Part shown: piece by piece, positions 24,815 through 32,415 of the stretch | Layout of the letters: every line of letters starts with the position of its first letter | Position numbering within the stretch: the stretch's first letter is position 1 | NCBI GenBank assembly: GCA_011048995.1 | Contig: DSCS01000052.1 | Span: forward strand, 1 to 39,374 | From: Bacillota bacterium | Lineage (GTDB): Bacteria; Macinerneyibacteriota; Macinerneyibacteria; Macinerneyibacteriales; DSCS01 | Length of the DNA: 39,374 nt | Direction: 5' to 3' | Made by a program: the position numbers and the translations under genes | Notes under the pieces: model-generated | Seen by the model: the letters and a program-made list of their open reading frames with translations, nothing else | What the model was told of the DNA's origin: nothing | The model's database searches: none

Positions 24815-25715
24815 GTTCCCCTCAGAGTTTTTTTTGAGAAATACCCTCTATAAGATCCTGGCTTTGGTTATCGCTCTGCTCTTGTGGTTTTCATTGGTCC
24901 GTCACCGGGTCGTGACAGAGACCCTTTATTTGCCGATCCGGTTTTCAGGATTAAAAGAAAACCTGGTCATTGCCTCCTTCGAACCGTCTGAGGTGGCTGT
25001 CTTTATCCGGGCCAAGGGGGTAGAGATCATGCAGATGAAAAAAAAGGAACTTTATTACGATGTTCATCTGGCAGGATTTGAAAAAGGGAAATATGAATTA
25101 GAGATGGATAAACGCCATATCATGGGAACAGAGAATCTCAGCCTTTTCGAGTTGACGGAGAGATATCATGCTGTCCAGGTCGTTATCGATGAAAAAGAAG
25201 AGAAGTATGTTCCCATAAATATTGTTTCAAAAGGGGCTCCCCCCCGGGGCTATAAGCTTTTGGAGCCTATTATTCTGATGCCCTCTGTCGTCAAAGTCCG
25301 CGGCCCTAAAAGTGTCCGGGCCTTGGAGACTTCCCCTGTGGACATTGAAGGGAAAACAGAATCTTTTCAAAAAGAAGTGACATTAAATATCCCTGAACAT
25401 ACAACCTTGCTTCGCAACGAAGATGACAAGGTCTTTGCTCAGATCGAGATCGTGAAGTTGAAAACTGTTGAGATTCAGGAGATTCCTCTTCGGATCAAGG
25501 GGAGCTATTCACTTGTTTATCCGAAAGTCGTAACACTGAAGATGGAGGTCCCCGTTTCGATGGAAGGAGAGGCGCTTCGCAGAAGCGTCGATGTTGAGTT
25601 GGATTTGCAGGGATATGAAAAGGGGAACTATAACCTTGTCCCCTCCATCACACATCCGGAAGGTGTCAGTTTAATCGATCTACATCCCAGCAGCATTCAA
25701 GTCATCATTGAATAA
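24795..25715 (+). CDS. cdaR: YbbR-domain protein, CdaA regulator
   Basis: Membrane-anchored extracytoplasmic partner of CdaA. The 306-residue protein has a basic N-terminus, one membrane helix (LYKILALVIALLLWFSLV, about 18-36) and about three YbbR repeats. The repeats show the recurring patterns LPIRFSGLKENLVI, VPINIVSKGAPPRGYKL with VKVRGPKS, and IPLRIKGSYSLVY with VPVSMEGEAL. The start ATG at 24795 follows AGGAG at 24786-24790; the frame is open upstream to 24738 inside cdaA but lacks a site. In Firmicutes CdaR modulates CdaA; that role is inferred here from order and family. Confidence 0.9.
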   Translation: MQKKPRKFPSEFFLRNTLYKILALVIALLLWFSLVRHRVVTETLYLPIRFSGLKENLVIASFEPSEVAVFIRAKGVEIMQMKKKELYYDVHLAGFEKGKYELEMDKRHIMGTENLSLFELTERYHAVQVVIDEKEEKYVPINIVSKGAPPRGYKLLEPIILMPSVVKVRGPKSVRALETSPVDIEGKTESFQKEVTLNIPEHTTLLRNEDDKVFAQIEIVKLKTVEIQEIPLRIKGSYSLVYPKVVTLKMEVPVSMEGEALRRSVDVELDLQGYEKGNYNLVPSITHPEGVSLIDLHPSSIQVIIE

Positions 25716-25739
25716 GGCCGGTTGAAAAAGACAGGCCTT
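25714..25739 (+). other. Inverted repeat after cdaR overlapping the next promoter
   Basis: AAGGCC (25714-25719) and GGCCTT (25734-25739) form a stem that can extend by two pairs past one mismatch, with a loop of about eight bases. No T-run follows, so it is a poor intrinsic terminator. The loop contains the -35 hexamer of the next promoter, so it may be an operator or a weak end for the cdaR transcript. Confidence 0.4.
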
Positions 25740-25750
25740 TATGATATGAT
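25722..25750 (+). promoter_or_regulatory. Sigma70-type promoter upstream of the STAS-pilB-pilC unit
   Basis: TTGAAA at 25722-25727 and TATGAT at 25745-25750 are 17 bases apart, each five of six to consensus. The expected start is near 25757, about 24 bases before the ATG at 25781. The ribosome-binding site AAGGGG is at 25771-25776. Confidence 0.65.
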
Positions 25751-25780
25751 AAAGGAAATACTCCCATTGAAAGGGGTTTT

Positions 25781-26371
25781 ATGGAAAAATTGATCAAAGA
25801 GATCAAAGAAGCCGGTAAAGATAATAAGGTCACAGTGATGGCGCTGCAGGGGTACCTTGATTCAGGGACTTCCAATATTCTTGTCCAGCGTTTTACCCGT
25901 TTGCTGGCGGAAGACAAGCTTTACTTCGTTTTAGATATGGCTGAAGTGGAGTTCGTGGCCGCTGTAGGGTGGAATACGATTATCGGCGTTTTGAACAATA
26001 TCAAATCGGGCGGAGGGGATATTCACATCACAGCATTGAGACGAGACCCTGAAAAGGCTTTTCATCTTCTGGAATATGACCGGGTCCTCTCATATTACAA
26101 GGAATCTGCAGATGCGATCCTCTCTTTTTATGATTCCCGGATACCGGTTACAGAGATTGAGAATATCAACCTTGATACGGTAGAGGATTTTACAGGAGTC
26201 CGCTACCTTACATTAAAAGAAAAAATATCACGGATACTGGAGACTTATCCCGATATCAGCATTTTCAAAATGAAACAGCTGCTGAAGACTCCTGCTTATG
26301 ATTATACGAAAGTCTCTCTCTTATCATTGATAATGACAAAAGGCAAAATAACCGGCCGTAAAGGCCGTTAG
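25781..26371 (+). CDS. STAS-domain protein lacking the usual phospho-serine, with C-terminal extension
   Basis: 196-residue cytoplasmic protein. Residues about 12-110 match an anti-sigma-factor-antagonist (STAS) fold: KVTVMALQGYLDSGTSNILVQRF, YFVLDMAEVEFVAAVGWNTIIGVL and GGGDIHITALRRDPEKAFHLLEYDRVLSYY. The phosphorylated serine normally precedes the conserved glycine in D/S-S-S-G. Here the sequence is A60-A61-V62-G63, so canonical kinase control is unlikely. The last 65 residues (SRILETYPDISIFKMKQLL, then YTKVSLLSLIMTKGKI) look helical and could be a small winged-helix-like module; I do not recognise it. It lies ten bases before pilB in the same unit, suggesting a regulatory or structural role with the pilus motor. 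Confidence 0.7.
   Translation: MEKLIKEIKEAGKDNKVTVMALQGYLDSGTSNILVQRFTRLLAEDKLYFVLDMAEVEFVAAVGWNTIIGVLNNIKSGGGDIHITALRRDPEKAFHLLEYDRVLSYYKESADAILSFYDSRIPVTEIENINLDTVEDFTGVRYLTLKEKISRILETYPDISIFKMKQLLKTPAYDYTKVSLLSLIMTKGKITGRKGR
26350..26369 (+). other. Short hairpin just before the pilB ribosome-binding site
   Basis: AAC-(c)-GGCC and GGCC-GTT can pair (seven pairs, one bulged C) around a GTAAA loop. It lies in the last codons of the STAS gene and ends directly before AGGAG at 26370-26374. It may tune pilB translation; chance is possible because the stem is short. Confidence 0.3.
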
Positions 26372-26381
26372 GAGTTAAGAT

Positions 26382-28094
26382 ATGGCTGACCCGAAACGTT
26401 ACAAAAATGTCTACTCAAGGGTAGGGGAGCTTCTGATAAGCAAAGGCCTGATCACCGGGGAACAGCTCAATGCCGCTTTGGATTATCAAAAAAAAGAAGG
26501 CATAAAGCTGGGAAAGGCCATTGTCGAATTAGGCTTAGTGGACAAAGACGATTTTTTGGGGGTCTTGGCCGAGCAGTTAAACGTCGACCTTGTCACAAAG
26601 GACATGTTTTTCAATGTCAGTCCTGATGCCGTCTATAAGATTCCCAGAGAAGTCGCTCAAAAATATAATGTTCTTCCCATCCGCTATGATCAGCGTACAG
26701 ATAAGCTTTATGTGGCCACAGAGCATCCTGAGGATATTATCCTTCTGGAAAACTTAAAAAGCATCGTCTCAATGAATATTGTGACCATGCTGGCTGATGC
26801 CGAAGATATCAGTTCCAGCATCGAAAGGCTTTATTCTGAGATCCAAAAAGTCAAAGAGATCCAGATGGAAACCGAAGGAGAGATCTCTTTCGGCCAGGAG
26901 GAGGAGCGGGAACCGGAAATGGTGGTCTCAGAAGAGGATGAGGCTCCGGCCATACGTCTTGTCAATTATATTCTCATCGAAGCCATCAATAAGAATGCTA
27001 CGGATATTCATATCGAGCCCTTTGAATATATGCTGAAGATCCGTTTCCGTATCGACGGCAAGCTTTTGGAGATCGTCACGCCGCCCAAAAAACTTCAGCC
27101 TGCTATTATTTCCCGGATCAAGATCATTGCCAATATTAATATTGCGGAGAAACGTATTCCTCAGGATGGCCGATTTTCATTTAAACATAAAAACTATAAT
27201 GTGGATATCCGCGTTTCGACTCTACCCACCAGCTATGGAGAAAAGATCGTCATGCGGATTTTGAACAAATCCATGGGTTTGCTGGATGTCGAAAGCCTTG
27301 GGATATCTCCCCGGGTCTTGCCCCAGTTCATTGATAATTTCAAAAAACCTTATGGCATTATTCTTGTTTCCGGCCCCACCGGAAGCGGTAAAACAACGAC
27401 CATGTATGCGATTTTACAAGAATTGGTGACTCCTGATAAAAATATCATTACTATCGAAGACCCCATCGAGTACAATATGGATAATGTCAACCAGGTTCAG
27501 GTGAATGAGAAAGCCGGATTGACTTTTGCAGCCGGATTGCGCTCCATGCTTCGCCAGGATCCTGATGTCATCATGGTCGGGGAGATCAGAGACAGGCAGA
27601 CAGCTGAGATCGCTATCAGGGCAGCTTTGACAGGGCACATGGTCCTTTCTACGATACATGCCAATGACGCCCCGGCTACTGTAGCCCGTCTTTTAGATAT
27701 GGGGATTCCTCCCTACCTGGTCGGCTCATCTTTGAATATGGTCGTTGCTCAGCGCCTTGTCAGGCGCATCTGTGACAGTTGTAAAGAGGCGTATGTGGCT
27801 GACAGTGAGGCATTAGAGAAATACGGGCTGAAAAAAGACACGGTGCTTCACAGGGGGCAGGGGTGTTTATCCTGTAACAACACCGGCTATTCAGGGCGCC
27901 TGGGTATATTCGAAATCCTCTCAGTAAGCAAGCCGTTACGGAAGATGATCTACCGCAATGCAGACTCCGATGAATTAAGGGGGGAAGCCTTAAGTGAAGG
28001 GATGTTCTTGATGCGCGATGATGGGATGGAGAAGGTCGAACGGGGGATCACGACTGTAGACGAAGTCTTCGCTGCGACTTTCGGAGAGGACTAG
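26382..28094 (+). CDS. pilB: Type IV pilus/type II secretion assembly ATPase (PilB/GspE)
   Basis: Hexameric cytoplasmic ATPase that powers pilus extension or pseudopilus assembly. The 570-residue protein starts with an MshEN-type domain: paired motifs RVGELLISKGLITGEQLNAAL (R13, G22, L33, Q36) and KLGKAIVELGLVDKDDF, which in relatives bind c-di-GMP. The motor domain has Walker A GPTGSGKTTT with K337, an Asp box in ITIEDPIEY, Walker B DPDVIMVGEIRD and a His box TGHMVLSTIHAND. A zinc tetracysteine CDSC...CLSCNNTGY follows. AGGAG at 26370-26374 precedes the ATG. PilT, PilM-Q and pilins are not in the window, so pilus versus secretion cannot be fully separated; the ComEA and ComFC genes nearby favour a pilus. 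Confidence 0.93.
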   Translation: MADPKRYKNVYSRVGELLISKGLITGEQLNAALDYQKKEGIKLGKAIVELGLVDKDDFLGVLAEQLNVDLVTKDMFFNVSPDAVYKIPREVAQKYNVLPIRYDQRTDKLYVATEHPEDIILLENLKSIVSMNIVTMLADAEDISSSIERLYSEIQKVKEIQMETEGEISFGQEEEREPEMVVSEEDEAPAIRLVNYILIEAINKNATDIHIEPFEYMLKIRFRIDGKLLEIVTPPKKLQPAIISRIKIIANINIAEKRIPQDGRFSFKHKNYNVDIRVSTLPTSYGEKIVMRILNKSMGLLDVESLGISPRVLPQFIDNFKKPYGIILVSGPTGSGKTTTMYAILQELVTPDKNIITIEDPIEYNMDNVNQVQVNEKAGLTFAAGLRSMLRQDPDVIMVGEIRDRQTAEIAIRAALTGHMVLSTIHANDAPATVARLLDMGIPPYLVGSSLNMVVAQRLVRRICDSCKEAYVADSEALEKYGLKKDTVLHRGQGCLSCNNTGYSGRLGIFEILSVSKPLRKMIYRNADSDELRGEALSEGMFLMRDDGMEKVERGITTVDEVFAATFGED

Positions 28095-28095
28095 A

Positions 28096-29346
28096 ATGCC
28101 CGAATATCGCGTCACTTATTTTGAGACCAACGGAAGTAAAGTGAAACAGGATATTTTTGCCGTCAATAAGGAAGAGCTTGTTTCCATGCTCCGGGATAAG
28201 GATAAGACAATCCTGGATATCCGTGAAAAAGGAGCCGTTTCGAAATACTCCTTTTCTGATTTTATCAAGGCTTTAAACCGCATCAATATTTCCGGGACAT
28301 CGGTCGACAGCACCACATTGATCATGTTCTCTCGCCAACTGGGGTCAATGATCTCAGCCGGCCTTCCCATTATGCAGTCATTGGAGACATTGGCCCGGGA
28401 TGAGAAGAATGATGAGTTTAAAACCATTCTGGGGCGCGTGATAGATGACATCCGCGGAGGAGTCGCCTTTTCAGACTCTATAGCAAAGTACCCTAAAGTC
28501 TTTGACCGGCTTTTCGTCAATATGATTAAAAGCGCAGAGGCCTCCGGAGGGCTGGATGTGACTCTTATCAGCATCAGTGAATATATGGAGCGGCTCAAAG
28601 ATATTCGCGATAAAATTAAGTCAGCGACACGTTATCCGCTTTTTGTCTTCTCTTTTATCCTTTTAGCCACATTAGGTGTGATGCTTTTTGTCATTCCGAA
28701 ATTTAAAAAGATCTATACCGACATGGGGGCGGATCTTCCTTCTATTACGCTGATGATTATGAATGCCGCTGAATTTATGCGGAAAAATTTCTTTTTCCTG
28801 TTCATTTTCATCACAGGCCTGATTCTGCTGATGAAATATCTTATCCGCAGCAATGAATCTGTGAGATACCATTATCATAATTTTTTGCTGAAATTCCCGA
28901 ATCTGGGCCCGATTTATCAGATGGGCATTTTGGTCAATTTTTCCAAGACCTTCGGCCTGCTTATCTCATCGGGTATCAATATTCTGGAGTCGTTGGAGCT
29001 TTCCCGGAATATTATTAATAATGAGATCTATCGCCGCTCGCTGGAGCGTGTCCGTAAAAAGATTCAGCAGGGATATACCATTTACGGCAGTATGCAGGAG
29101 GAAGGCTCCATTTACCCCTCTATTATGGTTCAAATGGTAGGCACAGGAGAAGAGACAGGCTCTCTGGATGAAATGCTTCTAAAGTTCAATCAATTCTATG
29201 ATAATGAGATTAATAAAAAGGTGGATAGGATCAGTCAGATCATTGAACCCATGCTGATTGTCTTCATGGCTGTTGTGGTTATGATCCTGACCTTAGCCAT
29301 TTATATGCCGATTTTTTCCATGGGAAAAGCTATGCAGGGATATTAA
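28096..29346 (+). CDS. pilC: Type IV pilus/type II secretion inner-membrane platform protein (PilC/GspF)
   Basis: Polytopic platform protein that couples the PilB motor to pilin assembly. The 416-residue protein has two repeated T2SSF domains: one around 75-190 (LIMFSRQLGSMISAGLPIMQSLETL) and one around 275-395 (LVNFSKTFGLLISSGINILESLEL, then MVQMVGTGEETGSLDEML). A membrane segment follows the first domain, another precedes the second, and the third is near the C-terminus (MLIVFMAVVVMILTLAIYMPIF). A typical short N-terminal region (YRVTYFETNGSKVKQDIFA) is present. It starts one base after pilB. Confidence 0.93.
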   Translation: MPEYRVTYFETNGSKVKQDIFAVNKEELVSMLRDKDKTILDIREKGAVSKYSFSDFIKALNRINISGTSVDSTTLIMFSRQLGSMISAGLPIMQSLETLARDEKNDEFKTILGRVIDDIRGGVAFSDSIAKYPKVFDRLFVNMIKSAEASGGLDVTLISISEYMERLKDIRDKIKSATRYPLFVFSFILLATLGVMLFVIPKFKKIYTDMGADLPSITLMIMNAAEFMRKNFFFLFIFITGLILLMKYLIRSNESVRYHYHNFLLKFPNLGPIYQMGILVNFSKTFGLLISSGINILESLELSRNIINNEIYRRSLERVRKKIQQGYTIYGSMQEEGSIYPSIMVQMVGTGEETGSLDEMLLKFNQFYDNEINKKVDRISQIIEPMLIVFMAVVVMILTLAIYMPIFSMGKAMQGY

Positions 29347-29358
29347 GGCTGAAAATAT

Positions 29359-29387
29359 TTGATTTGAAGACGAGACCCCTGTATACT
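29359..29387 (+). promoter_or_regulatory. Sigma70-type promoter upstream of thyX
   Basis: TTGATT at 29359-29364 and TATACT at 29382-29387 are 17 bases apart; matches are four of six and five of six. The start is expected near 29394, giving a leader of about 14 bases to the ATG at 29408 behind GGGGGA (29400-29405). Confidence 0.6.
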
Positions 29388-29396
29388 CGCTTCAAA
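29363..29396 (+). repeat. Long inverted repeat across the thyX promoter
   Basis: TTTGAAG-a-CGAG (29363-29374) and CTCGCTTCAAA (29386-29396) are complementary over 11 pairs with a single bulged A, around an 11-base loop ACCCCTGTATA. The loop and right arm include the -10 hexamer. It could be a repressor operator, or a hairpin at the 3' end of pilC read-through RNA; the run after it is A rather than T, so it is not a standard + strand terminator. Confidence 0.6.
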
Positions 29397-29407
29397 AAAG
29401 GGGGAAT

Positions 29408-30871
29408 ATGAAAGTCATCCTTGCGGGCATGAACATCGATGCCTCTCTTCTTTCGCTTATACGCTCTGCATTGCTTGATGAAGAACCCCGGGCCCGGGAA
29501 GAGTTGATCCGTCTGTTAAAAGCCGGAGCTTTGACACCCGAGACTCTTTCTGCAGCCTATGCCCGGATCAGCCGCTCTCCGGTTTCCGTAGAAGATCTGA
29601 GAAAGGCCGCTGTAGAGGAAGTGGAGAAGGCCCGCCGCTCCAATGAAAAAATCATTTATGGGATGGGGCACGGTTCTATTGCAGAGCATGCCGTCTTTAA
29701 TTTTGATATTTTAGGAATATCCCGATTGGCATCAGAATGGCTTCAGGAGCATCGGCTTGTCTCTTTTACGGAAAAGTCTCAGCGGTATATCAAATTAGAT
29801 AAAGACTATATTGTCCCGGACGAGATCAAAGATGATAAAGAGCTCACAAGAGAATTTAATGAGCGGTTGAGCCGGGGAGCCTTTCTCTACAATAAATATT
29901 ATACTGCAATAATGAATTATCTGAAAGAGCATGAGCCTCATTTGTCTGAACGTGACCGCTCGGGAAAAGCTAAGGAAGATGCCCGTTATATTCTTTCTCT
30001 GGCCACGACATCACAGATGGGAATGACTGTGAATGCCCGCAATCTGGAATATATCCTTCGAAAGCTGGCCGCTTCTCCCCGTTTTGAATTGCAAAAACTG
30101 GGGGAGATGCTTTACAGGCTTGTCAGGGACATTGTTCCTTCCCTGGTTGTCTTTCATGAACCCGGCGAGTATGATCTGAAACCCTGGAAAGGACGTTTTT
30201 CAGTGAAGGCGGAGCGGCTCGAGCCGGGGCCGGAAACAGTTCGTCTGATATCCAGGACCAATGACGGAGAAGATAAGGTGATTGCCGGCCTGATTTTCCA
30301 GGATTCTCCGTATGATTATCAGTCCGTTTTGGATCATTTGACATCTGTCGATAAGAAGGGAATCGTCAAAGAAGTTATGAAGGGGATCAATTTTTATGAC
30401 AGTGTTGACCGGGCCTTTGAATTAGCATCCGCTACCTTTGAAGTCCTTGTCTCTGCGTCCTGTTATGCCCAGCTGAAGCGTCATCGGATGATGTCCCGGT
30501 TGGCGGGAAGTTACGCGCCTGATCTTGGGGTCACTGTTCCGGATTCCATTAAAGCCATAGGGGAGGAAGAAAGCTTTCTGGAAGAGGTGGAAAAAGTCAA
30601 CGAGTTTTATGATAAAGTGAAAATATATGACAGAAACGGAGCTGATTATGTTCTTACCAATGCCCATCGCCGGAAAGTGACGGTGAAAGCAAATCTGCGG
30701 GAATGGTATCATTTTGTCAGGCTCAGAAGCGATATTCATGCCCAATGGGAGATCCGGGCTTTGTCCGAAAGGATAAGATCAAAGCTGAATGAGGCGTACC
30801 CTCTTTTAACAGGCCTTCTTCTGGGGAAGGATGATTTTATGAGATTAAAAACTGAGAAAAAGGGAGAATAA
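29408..30871 (+). CDS. thyX: Double-domain FAD-dependent thymidylate synthase (ThyX family)
   Basis: 487 residues, about twice the length of a single-domain ThyX, with two ThyX-like halves. ThyX makes dTMP from dUMP with methylene-tetrahydrofolate, FAD and NADPH. The first half has E114-H115-R116 then S124 (degenerate first arginine of RHRx7S), with SFTEKSQRY. The second half has a complete R358-H359-R360-x7-S368. Each half also shows the late helix pattern (NARNLEYILRKLAA, and WYHFVRLRSDIHAQWEIRAL). Intramolecular pairing of the halves could build the active sites that four subunits form in classic ThyX. The start follows GGGGGA. The next gene begins one base after its stop. Confidence 0.85.
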   Translation: MKVILAGMNIDASLLSLIRSALLDEEPRAREELIRLLKAGALTPETLSAAYARISRSPVSVEDLRKAAVEEVEKARRSNEKIIYGMGHGSIAEHAVFNFDILGISRLASEWLQEHRLVSFTEKSQRYIKLDKDYIVPDEIKDDKELTREFNERLSRGAFLYNKYYTAIMNYLKEHEPHLSERDRSGKAKEDARYILSLATTSQMGMTVNARNLEYILRKLAASPRFELQKLGEMLYRLVRDIVPSLVVFHEPGEYDLKPWKGRFSVKAERLEPGPETVRLISRTNDGEDKVIAGLIFQDSPYDYQSVLDHLTSVDKKGIVKEVMKGINFYDSVDRAFELASATFEVLVSASCYAQLKRHRMMSRLAGSYAPDLGVTVPDSIKAIGEEESFLEEVEKVNEFYDKVKIYDRNGADYVLTNAHRRKVTVKANLREWYHFVRLRSDIHAQWEIRALSERIRSKLNEAYPLLTGLLLGKDDFMRLKTEKKGE

Positions 30872-30872
30872 T

Positions 30873-32258
30873 ATGAGATTATCAATTTACGGGGCAGCCC
30901 GGACGGTAACAGGGTCAAAACATCTTTTGGAAACAGCCGGGAAACAGCTTCTCGTCGATTGCGGTCTCTTCCAGGGCAAGAGAAAAGAGGCTTTCGAAAT
31001 GAACAAAAAGCTGGAGGGCATCGAACCGGAGGCCGTAGACGCCGTTCTTTTGACGCACGCCCATATAGATCATTCGGGAAGCATCCCCACATTGGTCAGC
31101 CGTGGTTTTGAAGGGGATATTGTTTGTACCCATGCGACCCGGGATTTGGCCAATATTATGCTCAGGGATTCTGCGCATATCCAGGAATTCGATGTGGCTT
31201 ATGTGAACAAGAAAAGGGCCAGGCAGGGGAAAAACCTGTTTGAGCCGCTTTACGTCATGGATGATGCCATTAAAGCCCTTGAATATTTCGTCAGTTATAA
31301 TTATAACCGGATATTTTCTCTGAACGACGATGTCAACCTGAAATTTTATGATGCCGGCCATATTTTAGGCTCTGCTATGATCATGGTTCAATCGGAAGGG
31401 AAGAATATTCTCTTTTCCGGAGATCTGGGACGGAATCATCTCCCGATTCTGAAAGACCCTGATGCTGTCGATATCCCGACAGATTATCTGGTGATCGAAA
31501 GCACATACGGGGACCGCCTTCATGATAATATTGAAAACATGGAAAAAGACTTGGGCCGGATTATCAGCAAAACCGTTAACCGGGGAGGAAAAGTCATTAT
31601 TCCTTCTTTCTCCGTAGGGCGGACACAGGAAGTCGTCTACGCTTTGCACCGGCTCTTTCTCCGTAAAGAGATCCCCGATGTCCCTGTCTTTGTGGACAGC
31701 CCCCTCAGTGTCAATGCGACATCAGTGTTCCGCCTTCATGCGGAATGCTTTGACAGGGAGACACAAGATTTCCTCATCAAAGAGGGGGACCCGTTCGGCT
31801 TTGATTCTTTACGTTATATTCAGCACGTGGAAGATTCGAAAAAGCTGAATGATTCTGATGAGCCTATGGTGATTATTTCGGCTTCGGGCATGGCGGAAGC
31901 CGGACGCATTCTTCACCATTTGAAAAATAACATTGAAGATGAGCGCAATACTGTTCTTTTTGTGGGTTTTCAGGCTCAAAATACTTTGGGTAGGAAAATA
32001 TTGACAGGGGAGAGCCCTGTGAAGATATTCGGAGAGCCTTATGAAGTCCATGCCGGAATCGAGCGCATTGAGTCTTTTTCTGCTCATGCGGATCGGGATG
32101 AATTATTGGGCTTTGTCAGAAACTTAAAAACACAGCCTAAAAAAATCTTTGTGGTTCACGGAGAAGAAGATTCCGCCTTGGCGTTTGCTGAATCCCTTAG
32201 ACAAATAACGCCTGCAGAGGTCTTTGTCCCTGAGATGGGAGAATCCTTCGAGCTTTAG
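30873..32258 (+). CDS. Metallo-beta-lactamase/beta-CASP RNA-processing nuclease
   Basis: 461-residue cytoplasmic enzyme of the CPSF73-like beta-CASP family, whose bacterial members process or degrade RNA. The metal motifs are H62-x-H64-x-D66-H67 in THAHIDH, AGHILGSAM, SGDLGR, and a C-terminal SAHADRDEL with VVHGE. The beta-CASP insert has ESTYGDR, PSFSVGRTQEV and the ISASGMAEAGRILHHL segment. KH-type or RNase J-specific C-terminal extensions are absent, so this is closer to the short TTHA0252-like group than to RNase J. It is one base downstream of thyX, and its substrate RNA is unknown. Confidence 0.9.
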   Translation: MRLSIYGAARTVTGSKHLLETAGKQLLVDCGLFQGKRKEAFEMNKKLEGIEPEAVDAVLLTHAHIDHSGSIPTLVSRGFEGDIVCTHATRDLANIMLRDSAHIQEFDVAYVNKKRARQGKNLFEPLYVMDDAIKALEYFVSYNYNRIFSLNDDVNLKFYDAGHILGSAMIMVQSEGKNILFSGDLGRNHLPILKDPDAVDIPTDYLVIESTYGDRLHDNIENMEKDLGRIISKTVNRGGKVIIPSFSVGRTQEVVYALHRLFLRKEIPDVPVFVDSPLSVNATSVFRLHAECFDRETQDFLIKEGDPFGFDSLRYIQHVEDSKKLNDSDEPMVIISASGMAEAGRILHHLKNNIEDERNTVLFVGFQAQNTLGRKILTGESPVKIFGEPYEVHAGIERIESFSAHADRDELLGFVRNLKTQPKKIFVVHGEEDSALAFAESLRQITPAEVFVPEMGESFEL

Positions 32259-32282
32259 TTCCTTCGCGCGTGCTTATCTGTC

Positions 32283-32310
32283 TTGACAAAGGAAGAAGGG
32301 CCATTATAAT
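32283..32310 (+). promoter_or_regulatory. Consensus sigma70-type promoter of the tRNA-Arg unit
   Basis: TTGACA at 32283-32288 and TATAAT at 32305-32310 match consensus perfectly with a 16-base spacer. The start is expected near 32317, only about five bases before the mature tRNA 5' end at 32322. It is the strongest promoter in the window. Confidence 0.88.
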
Positions 32311-32321
32311 ACTGCTCGTAC

Positions 32322-32394
32322 GTGCCCGTAGCTCAATGGATAGAGCGACAGACTCCGGATCTGTAGGCTGAAGGTTCGACTCCTTTCGGGCACA
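32322..32394 (+). tRNA. tRNA-Arg (anticodon CCG)
   Basis: A 73-base cloverleaf folds completely: acceptor GTGCCCG with CGGGCAC, D stem GCTC/GAGC, anticodon stem ACAGA/TCTGT with loop CTCCGGA giving anticodon CCG (reads CGG), five-base variable loop AGGCT, T stem GAAGG/CCTTT with loop TTCGACT, and discriminator A. The 3' CCA is not encoded; TTG follows. It decodes a single arginine codon. A protein gene begins 22 bases after its 3' end without any visible terminator. Confidence 0.96.
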
Positions 32395-32415
32395 TTGCTT
32401 TTGGCAGGGAAAACA

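Noticed and set aside
29386-29405. Intrinsic terminator after pilC
   Set aside because: The hairpin is strong, but it is followed by A residues and then G residues, not T residues, on the transcribed + strand.
32395-32415. TTG directly after the tRNA as the start of the unknown protein
   Set aside because: It has no ribosome-binding site apart from tRNA sequence, and ATG 32416 has one and begins the signal anchor.
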